Origin: Oscheius dolichura
Lineage: Eukaryota > Nematoda > Chromadorea > Rhabditida > Rhabditidae
Reading direction: 5' to 3'
Length of the DNA stretch: 64,000 bases
Assembly (NCBI GenBank): GCA_932521035.1
Contig: OW051492.1
Location: 3,472,001-3,536,000 of the forward strand
The notes below the pieces were generated by a model that ran no database searches, was not told the DNA's origin, and worked only from the letters and a program-made list of their open reading frames with translations. The stretch's first letter is position 1. Each line of letters opens with the position of its first letter. This document shows positions 24,342 through 38,805 of this stretch, piece after piece. The position numbers were made by a program, and so were the translations under genes.

Positions 24342-26266
24342 CTATGGTTTGTTAACGAAACGGAAGCTATTCGACTCGGTGGCATCTTGATCCCGGGAGG
24401 AGACACAGCCGAGCCTCTTCAGGTATCCGTCAATCGTTTTGTAATTAACGAGCCAGGCAGCACAGACAATTCCCAGACTCAGTTGAGTAGTATATCTAAA
24501 AGGACAGTAGGACCACAAAAAGGGGGGATTACTTGGCCAGGAAGAGGAGAAGTCCAGGCTGGGAGAAGGAGCCCCGTGGGCAGTCAGCAGACTCCATCGA
24601 GAAGCCAAGGCCCGTCCGATTGCTGTCCAGGCACTGACGACTGTACCAACCTGAATAGCGATATCTAATTACCATAGCCAGAACCCAAACCTTCAATCCA
24701 TTCCGGCAAGTAGGCCGCCTGATACCATAAGACTAAAGAGCCGACGACGCTGACCAGAGTATAGACGATGGAGAAGAACGTGAGCCTGAAGAGAGAGCAT
24801 ATATCTCCTTTTATCAGGAAGAAACCCACCGTGCAATGAGTCGTTGAAAGTGAGACAGGTCCATCTCCGGCTGTGTGTTCTGTAGTTCCTGATGTAGTTG
24901 GAATAGAGCCCGGATGGCGATGATAGTGAAGAGGACTCCCAGACAGATGGCCAGGAGGAGAGGATAGACGACGAAATGGAGCAGGGTCGACGGCTGGAGA
25001 TTGCCAATGGAGCAGGTGCCCGTCAAGAGGTCGCCATCAATGGCCCCGACAGCTAGAGCAGCGACGGTGGAGACGAAGGGCAGTCCCCAGGCGAAGATAT
25101 GAAAGTAGGGGGACAGGCTCCAGATGGATTCGGCTCCCCATTGGAGTTTTGAGCTCAGGAACCATGAGAAGCCCATAATTGACCACCTGAAAGGGGAGGA
25201 TTACCAAGGGAGGAGGCAGCCCTTACCAGAGAGCGGCGGCCAGGGTGAAATAGTAGAGGACAGCCCCGAGGAGACTGCACAGGACGAATTGACCGCCTTG
25301 GTTGACTAGATAGTTGTTATTGACTGTCCCACAAGAGAAGGTATTCTCTGAATAGGATCCTAAAAGGTTTTTATTCCTTTGGCAATCGGAGGATAGTTCC
25401 TACCAATGAGGTAGACGACGGCCACTGCCAGATAGCAACAGCTCATGTAGATTAGAGGCCGCATCGGGTAGGAAAAGCGATCCGAGTTGACCAGGAAAGT
25501 GAACATCACAAACAGGCCGAAGACCCCAGAGGCAATGGCCCACCCAGCCGTCCAGGACCGGAGGAACCCCCGAGACTGTGTGTCCAGCAGAACGGGGGCC
25601 GTCTCCTCCCGATCACATTTCAAACCGCAACTTTTGAGGGAGCCAGAACTCAGGGGAAGCACTTGGGAGGAAGAGAAGGTCAACATCGGTGAGGGGCACT
25701 CATAAACTCTGGAAATGCATGTCTTCCCGTTAGAGAGTCTCCTACCTGGAGGTGTCTTCCGGCACCTTCATGCACATGTCGTCGTCGTCCCGGTACAGGT
25801 TACAGTCGAAGACGTCCCCATAGGCCGAGTACTTGTTCTGTCGGAGAAGTGTCTCTATCACCCCTTCACAGTTGGCTTTAGCTGCCTGGCAGAAACTTCG
25901 GCAGGGACTCACCGGCTCGCCGAGGCCATCCACCCGACAGGGAGGGGCATGCCTAAAATGGCGGTGGACAGGGGGGAAGGACAACTCACGCGGCGCAGAC
26001 AAATTGGACCATGTGCTTGTTACACTGCCAGAGACTGTAGGAAGCGTACTGGTCGAAGGATTCCTGAGCATCACGGGCATTGCTCAACCCCAGCAGACTC
26101 TGATAGGAGGTGTTCTTGTACGGGAGGATGCTGGCACACTTGGAGATGCCTATCCTCTCACACCGCTGGGCATATGACTGGAAAGATTGCTGTTTCCTGT
26201 GGAATTGAGGGGGCTTACCGCATAGAAGCAAGAATAAATCACCACTAGAAGAGGTAGCAACATCAT
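24342..26266 (-). CDS. fz: Frizzled-family Wnt receptor
   Basis: Nine exons: 26266-26219, 26189-25990, 25952-25746, 25708-25404, 25359-25227, 25186-24830, 24785-24673, 24650-24533, 24495-24342. They total 1635 bp (544 aa). A signal peptide (MMLLPLLVVIYSCFYA) precedes a cysteine-rich domain with RCERIGISKC, CNKHMVQFVC, PPCR and CRSFCQAAKANC. Seven TM segments follow: TM1 from about WTAGWAIASGVFG, TM2 after YPMRPLIYMSCC, a WSIMGFSWFLS segment, and TM6 LTFFSIVYTLVSVVG. Frizzleds bind Wnt through the CRD and recruit Dishevelled through a cytoplasmic KTxxxW motif after TM7. Here that position reads KTIDGY, so the tryptophan is replaced by tyrosine. The tail is short and ends FRFVNKP. Confidence 0.93.
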
Positions 26267-26668
26267 ATCGAAGGTAAAAAAGGGTCCGGGACGATTCAAT
26301 CAATTGAGCTGAGACCTGCTCCAAGCGAAGCGGAGAACAGAACCTGCTTCCCTGCCTCGGGTCACCGTGGTCCTTCGCTTTCTCTTCTTCGAACAAATTT
26401 ATAAAAGGAGAAAGATTTCAGTAGAGCTTTAGGAGAGGGAAACTGTCCCAGAGAGAAGATCTGAAAAGGTATGAATGACTCAGTATTGATTAAAGCAGGT
26501 CGCATAACCCCGGGTTACTGAAACAGGTGGGAGATCTACCATTGTGCTGAGGAGGACAGGTAATAGCCATTGATTTTTGGAGATGGCTTTTGATGGTTAC
26601 AAATCAAAATGGTAGAAAAGGAGAGGACGTGTGAGAGTGAAAACGGTTAGAAATGATCATATCTGCGA

Positions 26669-27067
26669 TTGACAAGGGCTCGCGCAAGCATATGGCGGGC
26701 CAACTGGAAAGGCACACTTCACGCTTGCCCATATCTCATTAGAGGTCAGTCGAGGGAGTTTGGTGGATCGATTGGATCATGGCTGACAAGTGCCACTCTG
26801 AGATGCTACTCCCGGTGGAAAGGGCTTCATTGGCCATTGGCCGTCGTCCACTGGGAGGACTCTGTTTTCCTGACGATACCACAGGAGATCATTCACAATC
26901 ACGGTCGTGGCATCCAGAGTCTCGTCGGCTATGTCGAGCACTGCTGCAAGGACGATGGCCACATTTTGGAGAATATCATCCAGAAGATGATCAAGAGTGT
27001 CGCCGGGGAGATACAACTGGCCGACGAGGGGGAGACCACCGTGGGATCATCCGGGTATGGAGCATAG
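26669..27067 (+). CDS. Ambiguous open frames on both strands
   Basis: A 132-aa plus-strand frame ends HILENIIQKMIKSVAGEIQL and beyond, with an ATTAAA downstream at about 27147. A minus-strand frame over the same bases reads LAAVLDIADETLDATTVIVN. Both look protein-like, which happens when one strand mirrors the codon pattern of the other. I cannot say which, if either, is real. Confidence 0.25.
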   Translation: MTRARASIWRANWKGTLHACPYLIRGQSREFGGSIGSWLTSATLRCYSRWKGLHWPLAVVHWEDSVFLTIPQEIIHNHGRGIQSLVGYVEHCCKDDGHILENIIQKMIKSVAGEIQLADEGETTVGSSGYGA

Positions 27068-27353
27068 CGGGGGCGGTTGTCCGAAGAGAACACCCATTGG
27101 GGCCAGACCGTCTACCAACCCCCAAGCAAACAGAATAAGCTCTTTATTAAACCTCTTTCTTTTCTTTCTCATTTCATAATAGAATCTGTGATATAATGAG
27201 ATAATATTAAAACCGGGCGGGGTGAGGGGTGAGACACGTGATTAAAACATCTTTCCAGAGATTTTTGGGGACTAGAAGGAAACAACCGGGATGGAGATGG
27301 GTATGGTTAATTAGGGGAGAGTAGATCAGGTAGTTGGGGTCAATTTGTACATA

Positions 27354-30152
<2,799 letters not shown>

Positions 30153-31101
30153 CTGAAACAATTTATGCAAGGTACTTCATTTTCAAGGAAGAAGAAGAAA
30201 GAGAAGCAAGGAAATAGAGGATCTGTCATTTAGGGGATAGCCTAGACGAGTGGCCATCCTCCTCTAAACCTGTTTTCTGCCCCACAAAATCCCAATCCCT
30301 AACATCTCGTCATGTTTCCTCGCCTCTATTGTGCCCGGCTCAAAAAGACCGGAAGTCCCTAACCTCTCCCCTCGTGCCCCGGCCCCCTCTGATCCAGGAA
30401 GATCTTTCGCCTCGTGGGAATCAGGAGAAGGCTATTTAAAATGCTTGCGTCTTTGAGAGGAGGATCTCTCTTTTGCCCCACTTTTTGCATAAACTAAAGA
30501 CCGAGGATTCTACCATATCTTTCCGGCCGGGGAGATCACAAGTTGTGAACACCCGCACAAACATGAGAGCAACCGCCGGCTCGCCTCCTCGTGGGCATGT
30601 GCCAGGAACGGGGGAGGCGTGGGGGACGGGAAGATGAGAAGAGGACGGGGAAAGACGACTCCCTCTCATTGAAGAAGAAGAGAAGAAGGAGTTGGCAGGG
30701 GAGGAGGAGAACGGAAGAGGCCACTTTCTAGGGGAGAATGGTTTCTAGGTAGAGGTAATTCGAGCGGTCAAAGCACACAGAAATCAGAGGATGTTATGTG
30801 TTGTGAGAAGATGCGGTCAGCTCCAAGCTGTTGTCATAACAGTCGTTGATCATCTCAGGTGGGACTTAGGACAACAAGCTAGGCTAATAATGTAAGGTGC
30901 CCATTGTTAGAGGAGGAGAGGAGGCAAATGAGGGAAGGGACCAGTACTCGATTACCACCACCAGGGGAGATTGGATAAATAAACAGAAACAACTGGAAGG
31001 TCAGGTGGATGAGAAAGGATGGGGGCTGTTTAGACTGGATGGTAAGGAGGACAACAGATGTTTTGAAGATTGCCGGATCAAGGATTACTCCTCCTTCTAA
31101 C
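30153..31101. other. Intergenic, no gene seen
   Basis: Mixed AG/CT-rich sequence upstream of the zinc-finger gene. Short frames lack consistent splicing. Confidence 0.4.
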
Positions 31102-31109
31102 TCTATTGG

Positions 31110-32172
31110 TAGGGACCGCAAAGCGCGCCAAAAGAGGGTAACACTTTTTGTTCACGTTTTTTTTGGGTTTATTTACAAAAGGACGTATATCTCTGTAAAT
31201 CTAAGGGGTTATGGACCAATTTTCTCGCCCGACATATAATTTTTGGCGTAGAATTTAATTACAACAACAGTTTTTTCCACAATATGCTCTATCTATGATA
31301 AAATCCATCATGAAATCGTTTTTCGTTTATATCTTTTTAGTATTAACCGATTCTACCTATTTTTTACTGTTTTATATAGTAAAAAATATGTATAATTTAT
31401 ATATCAAAAATCAAAAAAAATCTACGGCAGCACAAAAATCATATAGTAATTAGAAGTTGCATAATTTGATTGCATTCAAAGTAGACATTTTTTATTTTTT
31501 TTTTCAGCTGGTTTACAATAACTAGGTATAAAAAAGTACATTAGAATATATCAAAATTAGTGAGAAAATGAATTTATGAAATTGAGCATTTTTTGAAGTT
31601 GTGAAAAATGGTTACTGCACTTTCATTTCAACCGATTCCACTAATTTTTTTTTGTGATATCGAATAAGTATGGTGTTACCTAATTTCTAGTCAAAAATAA
31701 GCAAAATCCACGGTAGCACAAATTATTGTGAGCTAGTTTTCAAAGTGAAACTTGAAGAAATCGTCATTTTTGCACGGTATTCACAAGCCATCGAACAGGT
31801 AACCGCGCACCACTGCAAATTATGTTTCAACTTTTTGTGTTTTTCTCAAAATTGTGATATTATTTTTTGCTAATTTTTATTGCATTCTTTTGTCGCATTA
31901 TGAGCATCATTTTGATATATAAATCCAAAAAAGCAAAAATTTTCGACGTCGACGGGGATCGAACCCTCGACCGGTGGATCGTTGGCGCAGCGACCAAAAT
32001 TTGTACCGGAAAACGGTTGCGCACCAGCGTTGTTAAATTGCGAATATCTCGACATTGAGTGATTGGATTTGGTTACTCTAAAAACAAATGTTGTAAGTTA
32101 CGGTCAGATCTCTCGAATGGTACCAAACTCATTGGGATATGACCAAATCTAATTTCCACTTTGCGGTCCCTA
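31110..32172. mobile_element. Non-autonomous hAT-type DNA transposon
   Basis: Perfect 14-bp terminal inverted repeats, TAGGGACCGCAAAG at 31110 and its complement ending at 32172, enclose 1063 bp of AT-rich DNA. The insertion is bracketed by a perfect 8-bp direct repeat, TCTATTGG, at 31102-31109 and 32173-32180. An 8-bp target duplication with TAGGG-type termini is what is known for hAT elements. There is no transposase-length ORF, so it would depend on an enzyme elsewhere. The intact target duplication and termini imply a fairly recent insertion. Confidence 0.92.
31945..32030 (-). other. tRNA-like sequence inside the hAT element
   Basis: On the minus strand the segment contains a B-box-like GGTTCGATCC flanked by a partly pairing GTCGAG/GTCGAC arm, and an imperfect anticodon-arm-like hairpin with a GGTCG arm. 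The A-box and acceptor stem are poor. It may be a decayed tRNA or tRNA-derived SINE piece captured by the transposon; it is unlikely to be a working tRNA. Confidence 0.4.
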
Positions 32173-32313
32173 TCTATTGGGAAGGAAGACGAATTGATAG
32201 TGACAGGATATGGTCAGGGAATTGGATTAATCTTCTTGGGAGGGGAGAATAATCCTTGATCAGAGGAGACCAGAGACTAGCGACACCTTCTGCTAGCTAC
32301 CGAAAGAAGAGGA

Positions 32314-33042
32314 TCAGGGACTGTCATAAAGAGTGTAAAAAAGGCTTGGGCCAATGACATCGAAATATTCCGAGAAGGTGGGGATATCGCCCGGCAGGGG
32401 CATCGGAGAATCTCTAGTCCCGGGGAGGACTCTACTCTGACTCATTTTAGTACAACCCGACTGGTCAGAGGAGGCCATTAACTGATACTGACTCATCGCC
32501 CCCTCCAGTTAACCCAAATGATCCGGGGTAAAAACAGACACCCCCTCACGCGGGGACAGCTGGGAGCATAAGGGACCGGTCGGTGGAAAGGGGCGAAGAG
32601 CACAGCTGACTAGTGCAGAGAACTTGAAAAGCCGGCATGGGGACTAATGGGTCACTCATCTACCAAAGTTCAACCGGGATCTCGGGAGACATCGGCAGAA
32701 TTGTTCTTTTGGAAGAGGAGAAGACTCCCCTTTTGGGAGGCCACCCTGGATACAGTAGCCGAGTCTGATGTCTGGGGTCTGTCCTCCTCGGTCTAAACTT
32801 TCTTCCAATTTTCTCGACCAGGAAATAGAACTTCTCCCGGAGAATCCCAAATGACCCCCACGGCCACCCCCAACTGTTGTTGTTCCTGGAGGAAGTGTCA
32901 AGTTATGGGTTCCCATTAGGCCGTCGGTACCAGGTGGAACAAGAAAATAAAACACAGGAATTGTAGTTAGCATAGGGAATAACGACTCAAAGGGAAAAAG
33001 GCAGAGAGAGAGAAACACCTGATCACACATGGGGAAGACCAT
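32314..33042 (-). CDS. Possible unrecognised minus-strand gene
   Basis: ATG 33042 gives MVFPMCDQ before a GTGTTT donor. An acceptor near 32890 continues EQQQLGVAVGVIWDSPGE, and further frames include GDIPTFSEYFDVIGPSLFY just before the stop at 32314. Phase continuity between all parts is not proved. No family recognised. Confidence 0.3.
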
Positions 33043-33099
33043 CGTGGCGCGGTGGTGGCGGTGGCGGCGAGGACAGGATCATAAATCAGGAAAAGGGGA

Positions 33100-34250
33100 A
33101 GTGCCTATGTGTGAGCGAGTGTTGGGGACATGGGAGAATGAACTATTATGACGTGGAGAGGGGAGAGAGGGACACTAGGGCAGAGGGTGAGCCAAGGGCA
33201 ACTGGGAGTGGGGGGATCTTCTCATCTTCTGCGGGAGAGGGTGTGACCAGAAGAAGACGATTTCTGAACCCTTGGCATATGCATAATGCAATAACCCGGA
33301 GTGAGAGTGAAGGTACCAAACCATGTGATCCGTCACCTTCCATCGCCGTCGGCCGACGACGAGGAGAGGGGGACGAGGAAGCCAGGGCCACCGGGAGCAT
33401 CCAGGGGCAATCGGGCAAAGTTCAGCCAAACATTATTTATTTTGGCAGCTGTGGCAATTTTTGTTGTCACCGGGTGTATTTTGTATTGGTTCCATAGGGC
33501 CGGGAGGATAGGGAGGAGGAGAACGAGGAGGAGGAGGATGAGCCACAATTATTTTATCTATCTCTACCAATTTAAAAGAGAGCCATGCCCGGCTGACTTC
33601 CTACAGTAAGCCACGAGTCCCGGCAATTTTCTCCTGCCTAATTCACTTCTTCTTCTTCTTCGCTCCCCCGGCCGTCTGTAATTCTAATAATTGCCCTTTT
33701 GAGGCCTCATCTCTCAAGGGACCCGCGCCTCCTCCTTTGCCAAAGAAAAAAAGAGAAGTAAAGGAGATGTTTTAAAGAATTAGTTAGAAAAAGAGCGGGT
33801 GAAATGCCAGGGAGCCGGAGGTAGCCGAGGGGGACACAATGAACGGCCTCTGAATCATTCAGATGGCCGACAAAGTATGCGAGATGTCGGGCAAAATTGC
33901 AATTGGGTTCAACGGCTGCTTCAACGGCTGGTTCAACTTTTAATTCTTTTCTGTCTCTTTGTTTTTTATCTGCCTGGATGAGGGGATCCCCTCAAGAGAA
34001 GAGCCATCCTCCAAAGTCAAGTCGTCTTCAGACTACGGTAGTTACCCTCTCCCATGCCCTAATGAGTTTAAAAGTGTGAAAAGATAATTACGGGGCAAAC
34101 TAGAGACCCCAGTGAACGCTCTGCAGCTGGCTCTGAAAAACGGCTCCCTGGCTACGGTGTCCTTAGAAACGCGTCATTTATTATGTGGCAGCTTTTCGGG
34201 CGTCTCCTGATAAAAAAGCAGATTGAATACGGGCCTGAATAAAAAGCAAA
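33100..34250. other. Intergenic, no gene seen
   Basis: Purine-rich plus strand with overlapping low-complexity frames in several phases. A perfect CTACGGTAG palindromic motif lies at 34033. Confidence 0.35.
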
Positions 34251-34257
34251 AAATGGC

Positions 34258-34339
34258 TGACGAGAGTGGGATTCGAACCCACGCCCCCGAAGAGACTGGT
34301 GCCTTAAACCAGCGCCTTAGACCGCTCGGCCATCTCGCC
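34258..34339 (-). tRNA. trnL-AAG: tRNA-Leu (anticodon AAG)
   Basis: The minus strand reads as an 82-nt class II tRNA. It starts GGCGAGATGGCC and its acceptor stem pairs with TCTCGTC plus discriminator A. The D-arm follows. The anticodon stem CTGGT/ACCAG holds loop TTAAGGC (AAG anticodon). A TCTCTTCGGGG variable arm typical of Leu follows, then a T-arm with GGTTCGAATCC. There is no intron and the 3' CCA is not encoded, as normal for eukaryotes. Internal A and B boxes look intact, so it should be transcribed by Pol III. Confidence 0.97.
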
Positions 34340-37200
34340 ACGGAAGCGCTACTACCCGAGATTATTGGACGTGGACTCAATTGTCATTTTATAGACGCAG
34401 GAGTGGCAAATGTGACAGCTCGATGACTTTTTGACTTGGGAATGAACTCTTCCCGTTCAAAAAGAACACAAAAATAGAAGAGAAAAGGCAAAGCGGGGGC
34501 AACAGTGAGTCCTCCCCCTCCCCTGGATGAATGAAAGGCAGGCAAGTGGTTAAATGTTGAAGAGAGAAATTATTATCGATGAATGGGGCCACAATTGTTA
34601 TTATTTCGATTGTTCGGAGCGACAGGGAAGGGGGCGGATGGGGCTGATTCAAATCGGAAGGGAGGAAATTTTTCGGGCGAGAATAACATCCTCAAGCCGG
34701 GAGGAGGGGGGAGGCACAAGCCGGCTCCTCTCCTCCTTATCCACCTCTTCCCTTTTTTTACAGAGAGGGCTGTCTTTAGATCGTACGGAGCCTATTGTAC
34801 AGTGTCCTCTGGTCATAATTTCAATTTTACTCGCTTCGGGACCTATAGAACAAAACATTTGCCGAAGAAGAAGGAGATCTGTGAGATTTTGATCCCTGCC
34901 CCTCGAAAAGTGCACTCTAAGACCTTATGAACCGGTCGAGCTCCAAAAATGTCGCCTAATGGCCAATCTGACCCCTGACAGGAGGAACTAATTGGCATGA
35001 CTAGCCCCGGGTTGCAGGAGTTGGTTTTCGCACTTCCGAGAGGGGCCAGAGGGGGAAATAGAGACTTCCGCCTCCGGGTCAAGTCCACGAGACCGTGACC
35101 TCCTTCATCTCCTGCAAAGGGGAACGAGTTCATCATTTCTCAGGGGAGTTGAGGGTGGACCCGCTGCACCGCCCCGGCCTTCTTCGTCATGGGCCAGGTA
35201 TCGAGGAGGAGAAAGCGATTAGTCCGTTTGTTGAAGGAGGCAGAGATGAGTAATTTCAAGGGGAAAATGGATGTCATTAGGAGGAGATGGAATGGGGCAC
35301 ATTTCGGTAGAGGGACGACGTCAGCCAGGAGGGGGAGGAGGGCCTCTCAAAGGTTAAGCCGCTCGTCATGATCTCCACCCTCAACTGGATTACAGCTTAA
35401 TGGGAGAGCTCGTCAACAAGCACGTGTGAAGAGGATTAGGTCAGGAGGATGAAAAAACAAGGGGGCAGACGGATTGAAGACAGATAGGGAGGCTTCGGGG
35501 GGACAGGGCAACAAGGATTACTGTAAGGCAGAAGAGAGAAGAAGAAGAGGAGAGAGTAGGACCCAAGGAACTCTGCCTTTTAAAGTGTCCCGAGCCTTCC
35601 TGACCCCCTTCCGGTCCATTACATGGCCGGAGATTTGAGTCGACTCGCGGGTTCCTTCTTCCCCTTTTTCAGGAAAGACCACAATCCCAGAAATCTATTC
35701 TAAATTGTGGCCGATGCTACCGTAGTCCTGATTTTGGCCGTGTTCTTTTAAAAGTGAAGGAGACACGAAGCAGAGAGACAGGGCTATCGAGTATAGTAAA
35801 ATGGCTGAAAGTGACCGCGCGACTCTCTTCTAACCCCCATAGATTGTTAATTTAAAGGTCTGTGTTACTGTAAAAAGAGGCCAATTCCTGTCCAGCTCAA
35901 AGTGGATAAGGTTGGGTAGAATAGGGAATGAGTCACGTGAGAAGGGGAAGTGGAGCCGGGAGGGAAAGAGAATCGTCTCTAGGGAGCACTCAATAGCCGT
36001 TTCACAGAGAGGGAGGAGACGAAAAAAAAACTTGAGAGGTTTAAAATTATTTTGCCTTTTCCCTCATTTCCCCCTCCCCTTTCTGAGAATAATAAAGCCT
36101 AATTGAATTCAGGGCAGAAACTTCTTGGGAGCTTTCGAAAGATAAGAGGAAGGAGGAAAAACAAGGGAGGCACCTCCTTGAAGGGGGACTTGGCGTGAGC
36201 AGGAGGAGGACAGGCGAGAAATGATCAGGGCGCCCCGAGGTCAATTTGACCCCGGACGGTCTCCCCGGGGCCCGCCTCCCCTTGTGAAACCCCTCCCACC
36301 CCGAGGTGTTTTCCCAAACGTGTCCCATTCTAAGCCCCGAGAGGATATTATCTAGAAGGGAGAAAAAGAGAAAAGAAGCGGAATGGACCTGCTCTTTTTT
36401 TGTGGAAGATGATTCGCGCAGAGGGGGCGAAAAAGGGCAGTTGCCCCCTTTCAGGGGCACGCAAAGGTTGGCAAAAAATCGAATGCTCGCGGCGGCCGTG
36501 GGAATATACGCAAAACATAATGAGAATGATGTCAAGCACACCGGGGGGAGGGAGGACTAGGGAGTCTAAGGGGCCTAGGGGGACAGGAAGCGGGGAGGAT
36601 CGGTTTCATCTATGACGCCGCCCCATGTGGGAACAGGAGACGAGTCTGGAGAGGAGGTCGGCCGCTGTGCTTTCTAGCCTCGAACTACTTTCACAAGGAC
36701 AGTACATCGTGTACTTCCCACTACAAAAATAAAATGTATAGGAAAAGGAGGGAAAATAACGGATTGTTTGCCTCGTGTAGCCCTGTGCTCCCACAAGAGG
36801 TGGAGGTCAGGACAGCGGGCACACTGTCTTGTTCAAATGGAGCATTTCCCATGGAGTGACAGGAAGGAAAAACACAAAACAAGGCTACAAAAGAGAGTCG
36901 CCAGGGACTGAAAAGTCTGTAGGGCAAAGATCCCGAGACACCGGCACCTCCAGAGGAGGTATTCCTTTGGCATCGTCTTGGGAGCAACTTCAGCGTCCGC
37001 AGCTCCTTGTCAGCTCCATTAAAGGACTCTCTGATTACACCAGTAAAGAAACCCGCACGGCTACCGTACCCTTCTGGGTAATACAGTAGCTCAATGCCCT
37101 CCGCGATGGTAAAGGGCAGTCGCTGTCCCCTGGCCTCCTCCGCGGCATTTCCTTCCCTCGATTCTCTGTACTGCCCATAATAACAAGTACCACGTGTGCC
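34340..37200. other. Gene-poor purine-rich interval
   Basis: GA-rich plus strand with many short overlapping frames and no splice-consistent gene. CTACCGTAG occurs at 35717. Nothing here forms terminal repeats or an obvious RNA gene. Confidence 0.35.
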
Positions 37201-37750
37201 ACCTGTAATCCACTTGTCTTCTGCTAATCATCTCGTAGTTTGATTTGTGGTCAAAAAGCAAACGGCTTCATCGCGATTGCATCTGTCCATTTATCCATGT
37301 GACGCAAGTTACTCGCCCGAGAGAAATAAACATTTTGTTTGCTGATCTCTTACAGTGGTTTCTAGTGAGAAGAGGGCTAAAGACCATCCTGTCCCCGGAC
37401 AGAAGGATCCCCAGAAGAGGACAGCCCCCTCTGACGCAAGCGACTGTCACTTCCAGGGAACCTCTCCTAATAATAACCCGCTCCTCCAGGGAAGAGGCCA
37501 GAATGAGTTGCATAACTAGGGCTCCCCCCCTCTCTCCCCTCTCTCCCCTTCGAAGGACATGGCCCAAGGTCCTCGAACGGGCAGCTCTCCGATGACGTCC
37601 GGTTGAAATCTGATACCAATCACCTTAGAAACAGAAAAAAGAGAGAAATGGTGTCATTCTCCTCGTCTTTTTCTAGGGGGACAAGGTCCTGTACGGACAT
37701 TTCTACGCCGGCGACGAAGAAGGCCAGGTGTTTCTGGGGAGAGGTTGATT
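37201..37750 (+). CDS. Possible plus-strand exons of an unrecognised gene
   Basis: After an acceptor near 37351 a frame reads SDASDCHFQGTSPNNNP. A second acceptor near 37676 opens GDKVLYGHFYAGDEEGQVF and stops at about 37747. The second peptide looks convincing, but the links between exons are not resolved. Confidence 0.25.
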
Positions 37751-37931
37751 GTAAATAATTGATATGATGTGGCTTGTCCGATACAGAGAATGACCGGCGT
37801 CAATTGGATCCGGTAAAAATAGAGGGACAACTGGCTGGACGTCATCCGACAGCAGGGAGAACCTTGAAGGTACTCTGAGATACTGTAAGGGACACTCCAT
37901 TCCTTCTATGGGAGTCCTATAGAGACTGCCG

Positions 37932-38805
37932 TTATCCTGACCAATTCATGGGGAGATGCCTGCCTGTCTGCCTCCGAGTCCTGTTGAACAACAGGCAATA
38001 GTACTTGTCCTTATTAGGTAGGCACAGGGGGATTTTCCAGCTCCGTTTGGAAATTCTCCAAGCTTTGTGATGCTCCTCTGGCGCCCTCGAAGAAGAAATC
38101 CTTATCACAGTAGCCATCTGCTCATTTGGATCTCTTGGACGAAGTCCTCCTTGGCATACGGTAGATGGCTCAACAAGGTGTCCTCCTCTTCCCCCAACCA
38201 TCAAGGTATCCACTTCCAAAAGTGACGACACTGATCAAATGATACCTTTTTTCTCGAAAGAAGACATCAACACGGAAACGAGATGTTCCGCTCGGCTCGT
38301 AATTTGCCCTTCTCTCGAATGAGCTACTCACAAACGATAGTCATCCGACAACATATTATCAGTGTCTAATGACCCGTAGCTCTCGACGTAAGCCGTGTTC
38401 TCTGGTGGAGGAGACGACAAAGAAGAAGAAGAAGGAGGACACAACAATTCCGAGAGAATCACACGAGTCCCGGGGATTATCCCCCTCTTTCCATTTGACA
38501 GGGAAGGGTTGCAAAATACGCGGATTGGAGGGATAAGTGACACCGAGGAAATGGGATTAGGATCACGTTTGATTTCTCGAGAAAAAGATGTCAAACACGG
38601 GCAGAATGACGGGCAGAATGAACTACGGCAGATCAGAGAAAATTAGGGATAATTGGTAGAAGTTGAGGCTCGTCCTCGTCATCCCACACTGCCACCGATT
38701 TGAGGAGACGGCAAACTGCCGGTAGAGGCCACCTCCCGGCATGTAGTACTTCATCCCGACTAGACTCCCCTTCGCACTTATCACAGCGTCCAAGAATCGT
38801 TACAA
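37932..38805 (-). CDS. Possible decayed minus-strand gene overlapping the left 257-bp repeat
   Basis: Reading the minus strand, the repeat itself encodes CDKCEGESSRDEVLHAGRWP and then AVWDDEDEP. Next come frames with FCNPSLSNGKRGI and ENTAYVESYGSLDTDN, and beyond these LLSHLPYAKEDFVQE. A one-base frame break at about 38105 splits otherwise good coding sequence (two stops, then DFFFEGARGASQ in another frame). This looks like a gene damaged by frameshift or mis-assembly. No family recognised. Confidence 0.35.
38549..38805. repeat. 257-bp direct repeat, left copy
   Basis: Matches 45630-45886 in the same orientation with one substitution (CGGTAGAGG here, CAGTAGAGG there). The two copies bracket the retroelement block. 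Confidence 0.97.

Noticed and set aside
25715-26248. 177-aa plus-strand frame
   Set aside because: It is antisense to the Frizzled cysteine-rich-domain exons, whose minus-strand model closes in phase.
33111-33497. 128-aa plus-strand frame
   Set aside because: Several frames on both strands are open in this purine-rich stretch; no splice sites or motif support it.
36047-36541. 164-aa minus-strand frame
   Set aside because: Serine/proline-rich product of GA-rich DNA with no consistent neighbours.
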